DNA of 64,000 bases. It comes from Choristoneura fumiferana (Eukaryota; Arthropoda; Insecta; Lepidoptera; Tortricidae). Below, in pieces: positions 47,963 through 58,563 of the stretch. Numbering within the stretch: the stretch's first letter is position 1; every line of letters starts with the position of its first letter. Location: NCBI RefSeq assembly GCF_025370935.1, contig NC_133472.1:22351875-22415874 (forward strand), given 5' to 3'. The notes under the pieces were generated by a model that was not told the DNA's origin, did not search any database, and saw only the letters and a list, made by a program, of their open reading frames with translations. Position numbers and translations under genes: made by a program.

Positions 47963-48704
47963 TCCATTCTGGGGGTGCCGTTCACTCGTCATAAAAACTT
48001 TTAGCATAATTTCATTTTACTACGTTCAAGAATCATAATATTCATTTAGCATAAAAACTGATTTCATATTATTACCGAGCATAGGCTTTAAATAATATAA
48101 CATTCATTAGTCATAACAACAATTGCTATAATGCTTATATTCAATAATTTCATTTCGAATATTCGGTTAATCATATAATTATTAAAAATCTATAACAACA
48201 TTTAGAATTAAGATTGTACGGTATAAAACCATGCGTGCCAAATGCAAAAAACATTTGATTTGTGCGAGCGAGCGAAGCGAGCGAGCAAGATGGTTCGGAG
48301 CAGAAGCGACTCGGACAGATTAGGTTCAGAAGAAGGCTAAGGCGCCTTTAGCCTTCGATGTTAGGTTTTTTTTTATAGCAGCCCGGATAAAATTGCTCCA
48401 CAAATGATCTTTGCTGTTGGATTTATGCCAGGTGTTTTATACTCTTCGATCATTATCCTCGATGTTTGTATAAAAATTGTGTATTATGAACTTTGATTAA
48501 TTATGCGGTATGACTATTGTACAGTACTTTAATATGCATAAAACAATTATGCTAATTGAATAATATAATTTGACAAATTCGGCAATTTGTTTATATGCAT
48601 ATTGTTTTTATACGTTCTCAATATTTCGACAGATTGAAATTCTGATATTTGTGTTATGTGAAATGAAAATTCGCAAATCGTTCTTATGACAAACATTACA
48701 CCCC
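47963..48704. other. AT-rich DNA, small GAGC-rich patch, no gene seen
   Basis: GCGAGCGAGCGAAGCGAGCG at 48264-48287 followed by GGTTCGGAGCAGAAGCGACT is a short CG-rich patch. Nothing else is recognised. Confidence 0.4.
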
Positions 48705-48706
48705 CC

Positions 48707-48962
48707 ATTCTGGCTTGCATTCTGGCTTGCATGCATTATTTGCCTATATGGTTGCTTGCACGCTTAAATGCATGCTTGCTTGAGAGCTTGGTTAGATGCT
48801 TGCTTGAGAGCTTGGTTAGATGCTTGCTTACGTGCTTGCATGCGTGCTTTCCTACATGCTCACTTGCATGCTTGCTTGCATGCTTGCTTACATGTCTGCT
48901 GGCATGCTTGCTTGCATGCTTGTTTACATGCTCACTTGCATGCTTGCTTGATTGCTTGCTTC
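48707..48962 (+). repeat. GCTTGCAT array 3
   Basis: About thirty units. The part GCTTGAGAGCTTGGTTAGAT is itself repeated twice (48776-48823), so higher-order units exist. Long overlapping open frames on three frames are artefacts of the array. Confidence 0.9.
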
Positions 48963-49001
48963 TTTGAAATGTAAATGGTTCACGCGAGCGAAATATGCTC
49001 A

Positions 49002-49090
49002 CTTGCAAGACAGCTTGCCTAGATGTTTGCTTGCATGCTTGCGTGCATGCTTGCTTGTTTGCGTGATTGCTTAATTGCTTGCTTCTTTGA
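49002..49090 (+). repeat. GCTTGCAT array 4
   Basis: TTGCAAGACAGCTTGCCTAG, GCTTGCATGCTTGCGTGCAT and GCTTGCTTGTTTGCGTGATT continue the array after a 40-base break. GGTTxACGCGAGCGAA follows both array 3 and array 4. Confidence 0.8.
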
Positions 49091-50284
49091 ACCTGTTTTT
49101 GGTTTACGCGAGCGAAGCTGCGGGAAAAATCTATATATATATTTGTGTCAAATCAGTTATGTGAATCTAAAATAGGATAAAAAAAAATAGGCGAACGAAA
49201 GTTATCCCGGCGGAGAGCACACGTTACGCGTGGCATGGCTCGCAACAACCGGAGGCCCCGGTGCGGCCATGCCATAAAGTTACTAGACGTGCACAAGCTA
49301 CGCGCCGCCCACAAATAAGTTGTAATGCAACCCATGGCCAGCATAGTACCAGCCAAGCTAAAAGAAAATTGCTACATGATCGACAGCAAGCAGTACCTAC
49401 CTATTGGTGGCTGGCAGGGGACCGAGCAATCCACCTCTCACTGTATCCGACTCTCCTACAGTACTACAGTACTAGTAGTAAACTGCCTGGACTTGCAGTG
49501 GACGTCGAACTGCGGACTGATTATCAGGAATCAAATGAGGGCTTTACATCATCTGCAGCGAAGCATCGTCCTCCGTGCAACCAGTGCATAGTGCATACCT
49601 GGGAGAGCGATCTTCCCCCATTCGATGGCTAACCAACCAACCACAAAACGAACACGTAAACCTGTAGACTGCTTATAATATCGCTGTTAATCAATATAAC
49701 TATATCCATGTAACTATACGTGGAGGGATGTTAGTTAAATGCAAATGCAACTCACCATGGGCAAAATTGACACCTAGCTTTGTGTTTGGAAAAATTAAGG
49801 TAAATTTAAAATTCAAAGTAACATAATGTACAGCCAAGGTCAGCAATATCTGTATGAATTGCCAAAAATACGTAGAGACGACCTTTTATTATCTAAATAT
49901 TACAATCGTCTATATATACATATTTTTGACACATGTATCGAATATGTGACTTTATTCTATTGCGTTTTAAATAAATAATATTTATTAATTTATTTTATTA
50001 TCTACGAGAATACACGGAACTTATTTTTTAATTAATGCTTTCTTCCGCGGAACTATTGGGAAAAAAAATCTCACTAGCTCCGCCACGGAACTTCTTCCAC
50101 AGAACTACTGGGAATAAAGGAAAATACTTTTCTTTCAATAAACAGATGGGTGATTATCGACGACCTACGACGTGTTTTGTATTAATATCCTTTTCTGCGA
50201 GATTTAGACGCGTATTTCTAACCTAACTAGTTATAATATTGTGTTAAAAAAATAATTTTTAATACAAGTTTTTATTATGACTGC
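49091..50284. other. Mixed stretch, no supported gene
   Basis: 49200-49630 has a higher GC content and open frames on both strands (123 codons on plus), but no motif I recognise; it may be a retroelement remnant. 49640-50280 is AT-rich with nothing seen. Confidence 0.35.
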
Positions 50285-50425
50285 ACTTTTTGTTGACTGT
50301 AATCGCATTTTAATTTAATCTACATTTTCGTACCAAAATTTCAAGTCGATGCCATTAACCATTAAGGGAGTTCCCTGCCGCGAGCGCTAGTAGTGAGGGA
50401 TACGACGGCTCCAGATCATTTTTTT
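50285..50425 (-). repeat. Partial copy of the 32480-32760 repeat
   Basis: The inverse of GTACCAAAATTTCAAGTCGA and TGCCATTAACCATTAAGGGA matches GACTTGAAATTTGGTACGG and its neighbours in the 32480 copy. ACTTTTTGTTGACTGTAATC (50287) is the inverse of GATTACAGTCAACAAAAAGT. Confidence 0.5.
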
Positions 50426-50458
50426 GGTCCAAAATGGCGATTTTGGGGCGGTCCAATC

Positions 50459-50460
<2 letters not shown>

Positions 50461-50509
<49 letters not shown>
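50461..50509 (+). repeat. Poly(A) run of 49
   Basis: It sits between GCGGTCCAATCCT and GGAAACACCCCCACTTGGAG. It could be a retro-insertion tail, but no element upstream was identified. Run length in an assembly is unreliable. Confidence 0.9.
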
Positions 50510-50511
<2 letters not shown>

Positions 50512-50734
50512 AAACACCCCCACTTGGAGCGATTGGACGAGGTCTGAGAACGCTCCGCCCACTCCTTCCTGTACATATGTACTTCACTGCACCTAAGCAA
50601 ATAAAAGGTTCGACCCGCGAACGAAACAATAGGCGCTCATTGTCCCTTTACCTGCTCTCGGCTCTGGCGCTAGCTCTATTGTTCCACTCACCTGACTAGC
50701 GTACCTTTTTTTCATTCACTTCTTTCCTTTTACT

Positions 50735-50888
50735 ACCTGGGTTCGCCGCACCTCTTGAGTTTTTCGAAATTCATTTGTGGCATTACATTTGAAATTTACC
50801 ACGTGTTTTACGGTGGAGGAAAACATCGTGAGGAAACCTGCTCAAACCTGCGAAGCAATTCAATGGTGTGTGTGTGTGAAGTTCCAAA
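50735..50888 (+). mobile_element. Fragment of the GATGAT-tailed SINE/LINE family
   Basis: GGGTTCGCCGCACCTCTTGA, GTTTTACGGTGGAGGAAAAC and ATCGTGAGGAAACCTGC, then GAAGCAATTCAATGGTGTGT, are the middle of the family whose 3' ends are at 1357-1460 and 43614-43652. Confidence 0.6.
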
Positions 50889-50960
50889 TCAATTTCGTAA
50901 CTTTAAGGAATAGCATAAATCTAACCTAACCTAAACCTATCTTTTAGCAATATAATATAT

Positions 50961-51048
50961 ACTGAGCGGCAAAAAAATCTGGTCCTCAAATATATGCAAT
51001 AATAGGTAATTTTGTATGTGGAGTGGGCCAAATTTTGTGCCGCTGAGT
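50961..51048. mobile_element. Tiny mariner-like MITE
   Basis: ACTGAGCGGCAAAAAAATCT then GG pairs with CCAAATTTTGTGCCGCTGAG then T, with two or three mismatches. TA-rich flanks fit a TA target. 88 bp. Confidence 0.65.
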
Positions 51049-51239
51049 ATATGAGAAATAGTAAACTATTAAGATTGAAATTAAGAAGTTCGTAAAGTTT
51101 GTGGGCGTCGGCTTCACATTAATGCTTTTCATTAGTACTTTATCAAACAAATCGTTATCTTATATTGTTAAAGCACATACATACATACTTACTTTATGTT
51201 TTGAGTTATACCTACACTTAATGTTTTATTTAATTACTC

Positions 51240-51660
51240 CTGTCTTTTTCGTCATACGATGCCAGTCTTAAAAATGCTGGTTTAAACTTGTACTATAAGC
51301 CATCAGCGTCTTTATAACGCACGTTGAAACTTTTAAAATTCTCATCTAAGACATCTCCAAATGCAGGTTTGAACTTGAAGGATCTAAGTGCATACACAGT
51401 GAATGATTCATGGTTTCCCTTTTACCAAACCACCCAACGTGCACCGTCTTCTATTGTTAAAATTTAATTACTTCGTTTCTATTGACCATGCGCCGCCTTT
51501 CACAAAAAATGCTGGTTTGTAAAGGTCCGATCCTCTCCTTTGTTCACCGGCATCCTTTGTGTGTACCCACCTCGGAAATATGCCATGCACAAGTCTAAAC
51601 TTGCAGGATTTCATTGCGTATAAAAGGAAGTTTAAACCATTCCGCTTCATATCGTCTCAA
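51240..51660 (-). pseudogene. Duplicated coding-like segment, unknown
   Basis: Two minus-strand stretches resemble each other: ESFTVYALRSFKFKPAF (about 51358-51410) and LNFLLYAMKSCKFRLVHGIF (about 51575-51640). Each is followed by a KPAF-containing end (51260 and 51500). I do not recognise the family. The second stretch overlaps the TATA box at 51619 on the plus strand, so the likeness may come from a duplicated promoter and not from coding. Confidence 0.3.
51619..51626 (+). promoter_or_regulatory. TATA box of the first virus-like gene
   Basis: GCGTATAAAAGGAAG, about 200 bases before the ATG at 51827. The stretch in between contains a 69-bp tandem duplication, probably in the 5' leader. Confidence 0.55.
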
Positions 51661-51685
51661 AGAATTCATACGACAAGATCTCCGT

Positions 51686-51823
51686 CCAAGCGAGTCGTCG
51701 CGTAGTGTAAAAAGTTCAGTGTTTGGTTGATATACCTAGCAGTGTTTCGTTGGTCGAAGCGAGTCGTCGCGAAGTGTAAAAAGTTCAGTGTTTGGTTGAT
51801 ATACCTAGCAGTGTTTCGTTGCT
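51686..51823 (+). repeat. 69-bp tandem duplication in the leader
   Basis: AGCGAGTCGTCGCG at 51689 and 51758 starts two almost identical units ending CCTAGCAGTGTTTCGTTG. The start codon follows the second unit by 4 bases. Confidence 0.9.
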
Positions 51824-51826
51824 GAT

Positions 51827-52456
51827 ATGGATGTAAGTAAGCTCTTTTTTAAACTGTTTTTGGACCTGTTTGTTTTAATTTGTGTTTGACTGATATTTTT
51901 TACTATGTATCTCTGTGTTTCCTTAGGTACCATCTAACTCAACTTTGTAGCATTGTTTAAAATATCGTTTTTTTTATTGTTATAGCTGACTGAAGAAAAC
52001 ACATTTAAGCACTATTATTATCCAGAGAATCACGATGAACTGAGCGATGACGGCGAAGGAACATTAGCTTTCAAAGTAAAGAGGGCAATCGCCAAGAACA
52101 AAAGACCTAATAACAGTATTCACGGATTCTTTGAAAAGCGCAAGAAAAAGAAGGTTCCCAAAAACTCTTCGACTGTTAGTCAAGCCACTGCAGATGGTGT
52201 TGCTTTTATCAAAGCAAACCAAGACGAATCAGCTTACGCATCACACCTCATTAAAATCGAGGTGTATGATATAGACAAGATTAAGAACATTCCCCCGACA
52301 GAACAATGGAAACATGCCGAAGTCCGTGTTAAATATTACGCCCACTCCGAAGAAGATGAACACGTTCAACAGACCAGAGACGTCATCTACAACATCACTA
52401 AGCAGTTGTCAGCAAAAAGTGATTGTGTTAATTTCGTTTTAGACAATCAAAAATAA
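51827..52456 (+). CDS. Small basic protein of the virus-like block, two exons
   Basis: Exon 1 is only ATG GAT (51827-51832) before GTAAGT. The intron ends TTGTTATAG at 51985 and exon 2 runs 51986-52456. The joined frame is 158 codons in phase 0. No ATG opens exon 2 before residue 90 or so, which supports the splice. The N-terminal third is acidic (NHDELSDDGEGT), then comes a strongly basic stretch (KRKKKKVPK) that looks like a nuclear localisation signal, then a mixed C-terminal half without Cys clusters or membrane segments. I do not recognise the family. Position just before the DNA polymerase and a TATA box upstream suggest an early or replication-related accessory protein. Confidence 0.55.
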
Positions 52457-52678
52457 TTTCTACTTAATTTCTTTCGGTTACCTGCTTAACTTCTGACTAT
52501 CCTTTTCTTGTGAAACACTCTCATTGTTTCGTTTGTGGAGGCAAAGTAATAATGTAAAACCTTTTTTTCTTTTACTTAGTCCGCCGATATTTTGTTGTAT
52601 TGTTTCATATCTAAACATTTTTGCCTGCTATACAATAGCAAAACGGTGCGTGTAATCTTTAAGGTTGAGCTTGGCTGG

Positions 52679-52686
52679 TATAAATA
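52679..52686 (+). promoter_or_regulatory. TATA box of the DNA polymerase gene
   Basis: GCTGGTATAAATAGAAGTCG, 45 bases before the ATG at 52731, so the leader is short. Confidence 0.65.
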
Positions 52687-52730
52687 GAAGTCGGTCTCAC
52701 TTAAAATACCACGTTTCCAAAAACATTCTC

Positions 52731-55700
52731 ATGGATACGCAGAGCTGCAGTTTCTTCGATCAACAACTTGACCAACTAGTTGAAGATCAGGACTTGTACG
52801 AGCTATGCGAAAAAGTCGAGCAAGAATATTTCAAAACGTAAGTTACTATTTTTGTGATAATTGTACTATTTTTTCATGTTTGGACAGCATTGTCAAGACG
52901 AGCGTCGCGTTGAAACTTGTTTGATGTTAGCGACTTTAGGAAGGGGTGGCACCCTTGGGTATAAAAACCGAGTCTCCTTGCCACTTCAACCATTGTGACC
53001 GTGCCGGCGATTGCATTTTACGAATTTTGTTTAAAATGTATTTCAATTTGGACTTATCGCTAAACGAAGTTGCAAGTTTAGACAAATCTCTAATTTTGAG
53101 TAAATTCCATCGTTACATTCGAATGTGGTTTTTAAATAAAGTTTTACCGGTAACATGGTTAGAAGATCTGGATTTTATTCCATATTTTACACCATGCAAT
53201 GGACACAATTATAACATGGAAGAATCTGAGGCATCTGATGTAATTGATGGTGTATTTCCAATGCAAGCATACTGTTTACTTTGTAAACATGAAAAGAGTT
53301 AGTTTACATATAAATTTACCTTCGGTGTGTTTTACAGTTTATATATATTAATATTAATGATTAATTTATTTTTTACAGATTTTTGCAAGCTGAACTAGGA
53401 GGATGCGGTGTAAAAAGAAGGTCATCTAAATCGACCAAAAAGACTCCAGTTAAGGCAAAGAAAATACGCTCTAACCCACCAGCCAGCTTCACATCTACGT
53501 CAACCGCATCGTCTTCAAATCAAAATGTGAGTACAGAAATTAATGATAATATTGAATGTTCTGTGTGTCATGTGTCAGTATCGCGAAAATATTATACAAA
53601 TCATTTAAAAAGTAATACTCACAAAAATAATGTATTAAGTATCAGCAGAGAATTTAAAAATGTTCAGATAATTGAAAGCGCGTTTGGGAATAGGGTAGTT
53701 ACGTACAGAATTGCATCAGATTCAATTGCAAATCAACCGTTAGAAACACCGAGATTATTTTTAGAAAACATTAAAGACAAAATATTTACATTATTTGATC
53801 AATCCATAGCAGAGCACTTTGTAGTAAAGGTAAATTTTATACTTCATGCCGACTTTACACAACAAACTAAGCAATTAAATAATACATTCGATTTTCAAAC
53901 GTTTAATTATGTTGTTTGCAAAGGTGATTCTAAAGACTACATATTTTCATTACTTGCAAACGAAATTATAAATAAAGTAACCAATTTCGAAAAAAAAGAC
54001 AGCGGGTGGAGTCTAACAAAAATAAACTATTTAGACATGAATGTGAATAAATTCAATCCATTACGTGGTTCATCTTACATAGATTTACCAAAAGATATAA
54101 AGAACAAAAATGCAATTATAAACGTCCAAAACAAAGATCATGAGTGTTTTCGTTGGGCTGTATTATCAGGGTTATATGCACCTAATAACAACGCGAACAG
54201 GGTTGCATCATATATATCTCACAGGAATAAATTAAAATTTGATAATCTTTCTTTCCCAATTAAAATAAACGATATCCATAAATTTGAAATGCTGAACAAT
54301 CTAAGCATTAATGTCTTTGGTTTGGAGTACGACTCAGAAAGCAAACAAAATAAGGTAGTTGGTCCATTACACTTAACAAAAAGTAGGAAAGCCACCCATT
54401 TAAACTTGCTGTACATAAATCAAGGTACTAACGGACATTATTGCTACATAAAAAGTCTTTCGAGATTAGTATCAAAACAAATGACATCATCAGAACATGC
54501 AATCTTTATTTGTGATGGATGTTTAATTTATTTCAAATCACGTGAAAATTTGCAGAAACATCAAGATCATGATTGTTTCCACGTCTGTACAAACTTGCCC
54601 TCTCAAAACGTAGCCAAAAGAAACTGGTTTAATGAATTAGTTCCATCTAGCGAAATATCATTTAATAATTACGATCGTAAATTGAGGCTCCCATTTGTTG
54701 TATACGCAGATTTCGAAGCATTTTTAAAGCCTATTAATACTTGCACAAACGATCCAAGTAAATCTTCGACAACTAATATTCAGGAACATAAGGTGTATAG
54801 TTTCGGATACTATATAAAATGTTCATATGATAATACTTTGTCTGTATATAGGACATATACAGGTGAAAATTGTGCAGAATCATTCATGAAATTTATTAAA
54901 CGAGATTTAGAGAACATTTGCAAGAAGAACACTTTTGTAAAAAGTCCTTTGCCTTTAACGGAACAAGATAAAGTAACCATCGCCCAAAGTAAAACGTGCT
55001 ACATCTGTCAAAATAATTTAAATGGTGAATTATTCGTTTCTTACAACCATCATACTGGTGCTTTTGAAGGAGTAGCTCACCCGTCTTGTTCTAAGAAATA
55101 TCGAACCCCAAATTTTGTACCTGTGTTTTTACACAATTTAAGTAACTATGACGCCCATTTTCTAGTACATGGACTGGGATTTGAAGAGGGTAACATAGAA
55201 ATTATTCCGCAAAACAAAGAGAAATATATTTCTTTTTCGAAGCAATTAAATATTAATAATAATCGTACTATGAAATTAAAATTTCTTGATTCTTTTAAAT
55301 TTATGAGTAGTAGTCTTGATAAATTAACCAAAAATTTACTACCTGAACAGTTTCAAGAACTTCGGCTAAATTTCCCCTGCGAACAAGACTTTAAACGTTT
55401 ATTAAGAAAAGGGGTATACCCATATGAACATATGACATCTATAGAATCATTAAAATTAACTAGCCTTCCCGAATATAAAGCTTTTTACAGCTCATTAAAT
55501 GATGTCAATATTTCAAAAAATGATTACCAACATGCATGTGATGTATGGAATCACTTTAATTGTCAAAATATGGGAGACTATTCAAACCTGTATTTAAAAA
55601 CAGACGTTTTGTTATTAGCGGATGTATTTGAAAATTTTAGAAATGTTTGTATGGAAACATATGGATTGGATCCTGCTCATTATTATACAGCACCGGGTCT

Positions 55701-57111
55701 AAGTTGGGACGCCATGTTAATGTACACCAAAATCAATTTAGAACTTCTAACTGATATCGACAAAATTACTTTTATAGCAAATAATATAAGAGGCGGCATT
55801 TCCCAATGTAGTAACAGACATGCAAAAGCAAATAATATATTTATGCCTGAATATGATCGAACTTTGCCATCATCATTTCTGATGTATCTCGATGCAAATA
55901 ATCTGTACGGTTGGGCAATGTCACAATGTCTTCCCACAGGCAAGTTTGAATGGGTGGATGTGAATACAAATTTTAAAGTACCTGATGACGCTGAACATGG
56001 GTACATTTTGGAAGTTGATTTGGAATATCCTAATAACTTACATGATTTACATTCTGATTTACCATTCTGTCCGGAAAATGTGTGTTTAGGCGGCTCTAAA
56101 GACAAAAAGCTGATTCCTAATTTGCATAACAAAACAAATTATGTCATTCACTATAGAAACCTTAAACAATGCTTAGAATCGGGGTTAAGTTTAGTTAAAA
56201 TTCATAGAGTTTTAAAGTTTGAGCAGAAACCGTGGTTGAAACCATACATAGATTTGAACACACGTATGCGTTCTATGGCCAAAACAGATTTTGAAAAGGA
56301 CTTCTTTAAGTTAATGAACAATTCCGTGTTTGGCAAAACGATGGAAAATGTAAATAAAAGAGTTAATGTAAAATTACGGAACCACTGGACAAATCGCGGA
56401 AAAACTGAAGGCGTTGAATCTTTAATTGCAAAACCAGAATTTCACAGTTTATCTATATTTTCCGAAAATTTGGTTGCAGTTCAACTGAAAAAAACAAAAG
56501 TTTTGTACAACAAACCTATTTACCTAGGATTTTGCGTACTCGATTTGTCAAAAACGTTAATGTATAACTTTCATTATGATTTCATGAAAACTAAATTCAA
56601 AAACAATCTTAAATTGCTCTATACAGACACGGACAGTCTGGTTTATCAGATATTTACAGAAAACTTGTACGCTGATATAAAGCCAGATTTGGTATCGCAC
56701 TTTGATACCTCTGACTATCCTCCGGACAATGTATACGGTTTTCCATTAGTGAATAAAAAACAATTGGGATTCTTCAAAGATGAAAATAACGGCAAAATTT
56801 TTAAAGAATTTGTTGGTCTTCGATCAAAAATGTACGCAATGGACGTACAAAGTACTATAATAGCAAAAGCAAAAGGTGTCAATAAATGTGTTACCAAAAA
56901 ATTATGCATGGAAGACTATAAAGACTGTTTATTCAATAGTAAAAAACTGTTGTGTGAAATGATGCGGTTCAGATCAATCAAACATGTAATATTTACTCAA
57001 AAAATAAATAAAATATCATTATCACACTGCGACACGAAACGATATTTGTTGCCAAATTCAACTGACACGCTTGCTTGGGGACATAATAGATTAAAGAACA
57101 TTCAATTTTAA
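52731..57111 (+). CDS. polB: Protein-primed family B DNA polymerase, Polinton/adintovirus type
   Basis: Exon 1 (52731-52837, AC before GTAAGT) and exon 2 (53379-57111, after TTTTTTACAG) join in phase to 1279 codons without a stop. Exon 2 has no ATG near its start. The enzyme would copy linear DNA from a protein primer. By residue in exon 2: C2H2-like finger near 60 (CSVCHVSVSRKYY), second finger near 385 (ICDGCLIYF), C-x-x-C...H...C cluster near 545 (CYICQNN, HPSC), ExoI VYADFEAF near 440, ExoII NLSNYDAHF near 585, ExoIII YLKTDVLLLADVFE near 737 with the insertion typical of protein-primed enzymes, Pol A LDANNLYGWAM near 835, Pol B LMNNSVFGK near 977 and Pol C YTDTDSLVY near 1080. All exonuclease and polymerase acidic residues are present. 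Lys/Asn-rich codon use resembles the local AT content. Confidence 0.85.
52960..52967 (+). promoter_or_regulatory. TATA box inside the polymerase intron
   Basis: CTTGGGTATAAAAACCGAG lies 76 bases before the ATG at 53036 and would serve the small gene nested in the intron. Confidence 0.6.
53036..53302 (+). CDS. Small gene nested in the polymerase intron
   Basis: The frame is open from 52946, but the ATG at 53036 is the first after the TATA box, giving 88 codons. The N-terminal half is hydrophobic-helical (MYFNLDLSLNEVASL, LSKFHRYIRMWFL). The C-terminal half has CNGHNYNMEESEASD and ends CLLCKHEKS, a possible C-x-x-H...C-x-x-C metal site. It is followed by TATATATTAATATTAATG and then the polymerase acceptor. 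I do not recognise the family. Own TATA box, sensible length and reading sense argue that it is real. Confidence 0.5.
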   Translation: MYFNLDLSLNEVASLDKSLILSKFHRYIRMWFLNKVLPVTWLEDLDFIPYFTPCNGHNYNMEESEASDVIDGVFPMQAYCLLCKHEKS

Positions 57112-57577
57112 TATTACTTTCTGTACAATATGTGATGATACTAGTGATATAAAAATTTATTTTCATTGTACTTATATACTTATAAGGTTTTGTAATTGTT
57201 GCGCATGCACTAGCGATAAGACGATAAAAATTGGTTTCATTGTACATATATATAAAAAAAATTAAAAAAGGTTTTGTAATATTTGTGCATGCACTACTGA
57301 TAAGACAAAAAATGTGTATCCTACTATAGATTTTTTGAAAGAAGAAAAAAATTACTGCCAAGTTTCTTGCTACGCATTCTTCTTGGCAATGATGGTCTTT
57401 CCGAAACGCTGGTAGTTTCAATAAAAGATTTATAAAATAGTATGTTTGTTTCTTTGCTTTTTTTACCTAAAAACCCAAACGAAAACTATATAACCATATA
57501 TGAACTTTAATTTCTATCATTTGTGACTAGGAACTTTTGAAATCAGCACGTATTTCCTTGCATAACATAATAAAGTA
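57112..57577. other. Spacer between polymerase and ATPase
   Basis: It holds two related stretches of about 105 bp (GGTTTTGTAATTGTTGCGCA, 57186, and GGTTTTGTAATATTTGTGCA, 57271), each with TGCACTA and GATAAGACxA. A third possible control element is an inverted pair near 57355-57410 (ACTGCCAAGTTTCTTGCTAC / TTCTTGGCAATGATGG). No TATA box like the others is seen. Confidence 0.45.
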
Positions 57578-58237
57578 ATGATTCACTTTTGTCATCCTTT
57601 CACGGCCATAGTAGCTGGTCCAAGTGGTTGTGGAAAATCAAACTTTGTCACAAACTTTTTAAAGGATTGTAAAATAATATGCGACGTAGATTTTTCGGAA
57701 GTAATTTGGTGTTATGATGAAATGCAACCTTTGTACAACCTGGACAATGTAAATTATAGTCAGGGTATACCTGATATCAACATGTTCGACGGGAAGCAAC
57801 CTAAACTTCTTATAATCGATGATTTGATGAGAGAGGCAGATGGACGGATCGTTGACATTTTCACGAAAGGTAGTCATCATAGAAACTTAAGCGTGTTTTA
57901 CATTACACAAAATTTATTTCACCAGGGAAAAGGCCAGCGTGACATCTCGCTAAACACAAGTTACATTATATATTTTAAAAATCCTAGAGACAAAACTCAA
58001 ATACGTTACTTGTCACGACAAGTTTGCCCTGAAAACTCAAAGTTCGTAGATGAAGCCTACAAAGATGCCACCAAAGATGCTCATGGTTACCTAATGATTG
58101 ATCTGAAACAAAATACTGATGACTTATGTCGTTTCAAAACTAAAATATTTCCATCCGATAAATATTGCACAGTGTATATTCCTAAAAAAGGATTTAAATA
58201 TGGCAAGAGTCAACTGGTTTTGGTCAGTTCTAAATGA
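57578..58237 (+). CDS. FtsK/A32-like genome-packaging ATPase
   Basis: 219 codons, intact. Walker A is AGPSGCGKSNF at residues 13-23, Walker B is LLIIDDLM at about 76-83, and the downstream ITQNLFHQG (about 109-117) fits the sensor region of the A32-like branch. Such ATPases move DNA into capsids in Polintons, adintoviruses and large DNA viruses, and 219 residues is a usual size. The start ATG is followed by HPFTAIVAGPSG as in the family. It overlaps the next small gene by 4 bases (ATGA), so they may be expressed together. No stop or shift is seen. Confidence 0.82.
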   Translation: MIHFCHPFTAIVAGPSGCGKSNFVTNFLKDCKIICDVDFSEVIWCYDEMQPLYNLDNVNYSQGIPDINMFDGKQPKLLIIDDLMREADGRIVDIFTKGSHHRNLSVFYITQNLFHQGKGQRDISLNTSYIIYFKNPRDKTQIRYLSRQVCPENSKFVDEAYKDATKDAHGYLMIDLKQNTDDLCRFKTKIFPSDKYCTVYIPKKGFKYGKSQLVLVSSK

Positions 58238-58560
58238 TGTCCGAGAGTGTGAGCACATATAAACATTTACTAGAAGCGCTGCAAGTACTCAAACCAAAAT
58301 ATCGCACAGCATTGCTTAAAGCTTGTGATGATGATGAAATAAACATTATATGTGAGTGTATTTTATAATGTTTTAAAAGGGAAAATTCCATTGGAAAAGA
58401 AGAAAAATTAAATTAAATAAACATAAAAATATATTGCGAAAATTAGTTTCAAAGGGAAAACAAAAACTTAGAAAAACCATTATCATTCAAAGGGCGGTGC
58501 TTTTCTACCTCTTATATTAGGCGCAGTTTTAAGTGCTTTATTTAACTCTATAACATAATC
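58234..58560 (+). pseudogene. Small basic/hydrophobic core-like gene, frameshifted
   Basis: A 44-codon frame starts at 58234 (TYKHLLEALQVLKPKYRT, then an acidic CDDDEIN and CICEC-like end) and stops at 58368. A Lys-rich segment with LNKHKNILRKLVSKGKQ follows in another frame (about 58410-58470), and a Gly/Ala/Leu hydrophobic end (GGAFLPLILGAVLS) in a third (58492-58555). The order acidic, basic, then hydrophobic C terminus is, from memory, that of a small virion protein encoded next to the ATPase in adintovirus-like elements. Two shifts break it here. Confidence 0.6.
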
Positions 58561-58563
58561 AAA

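Noticed and set aside
47720..49008. Cys/Leu/Ala-rich or Lys/His-rich membrane-like proteins
   Set aside because: All are translations of the GCTTGCAT arrays on different frames and strands.
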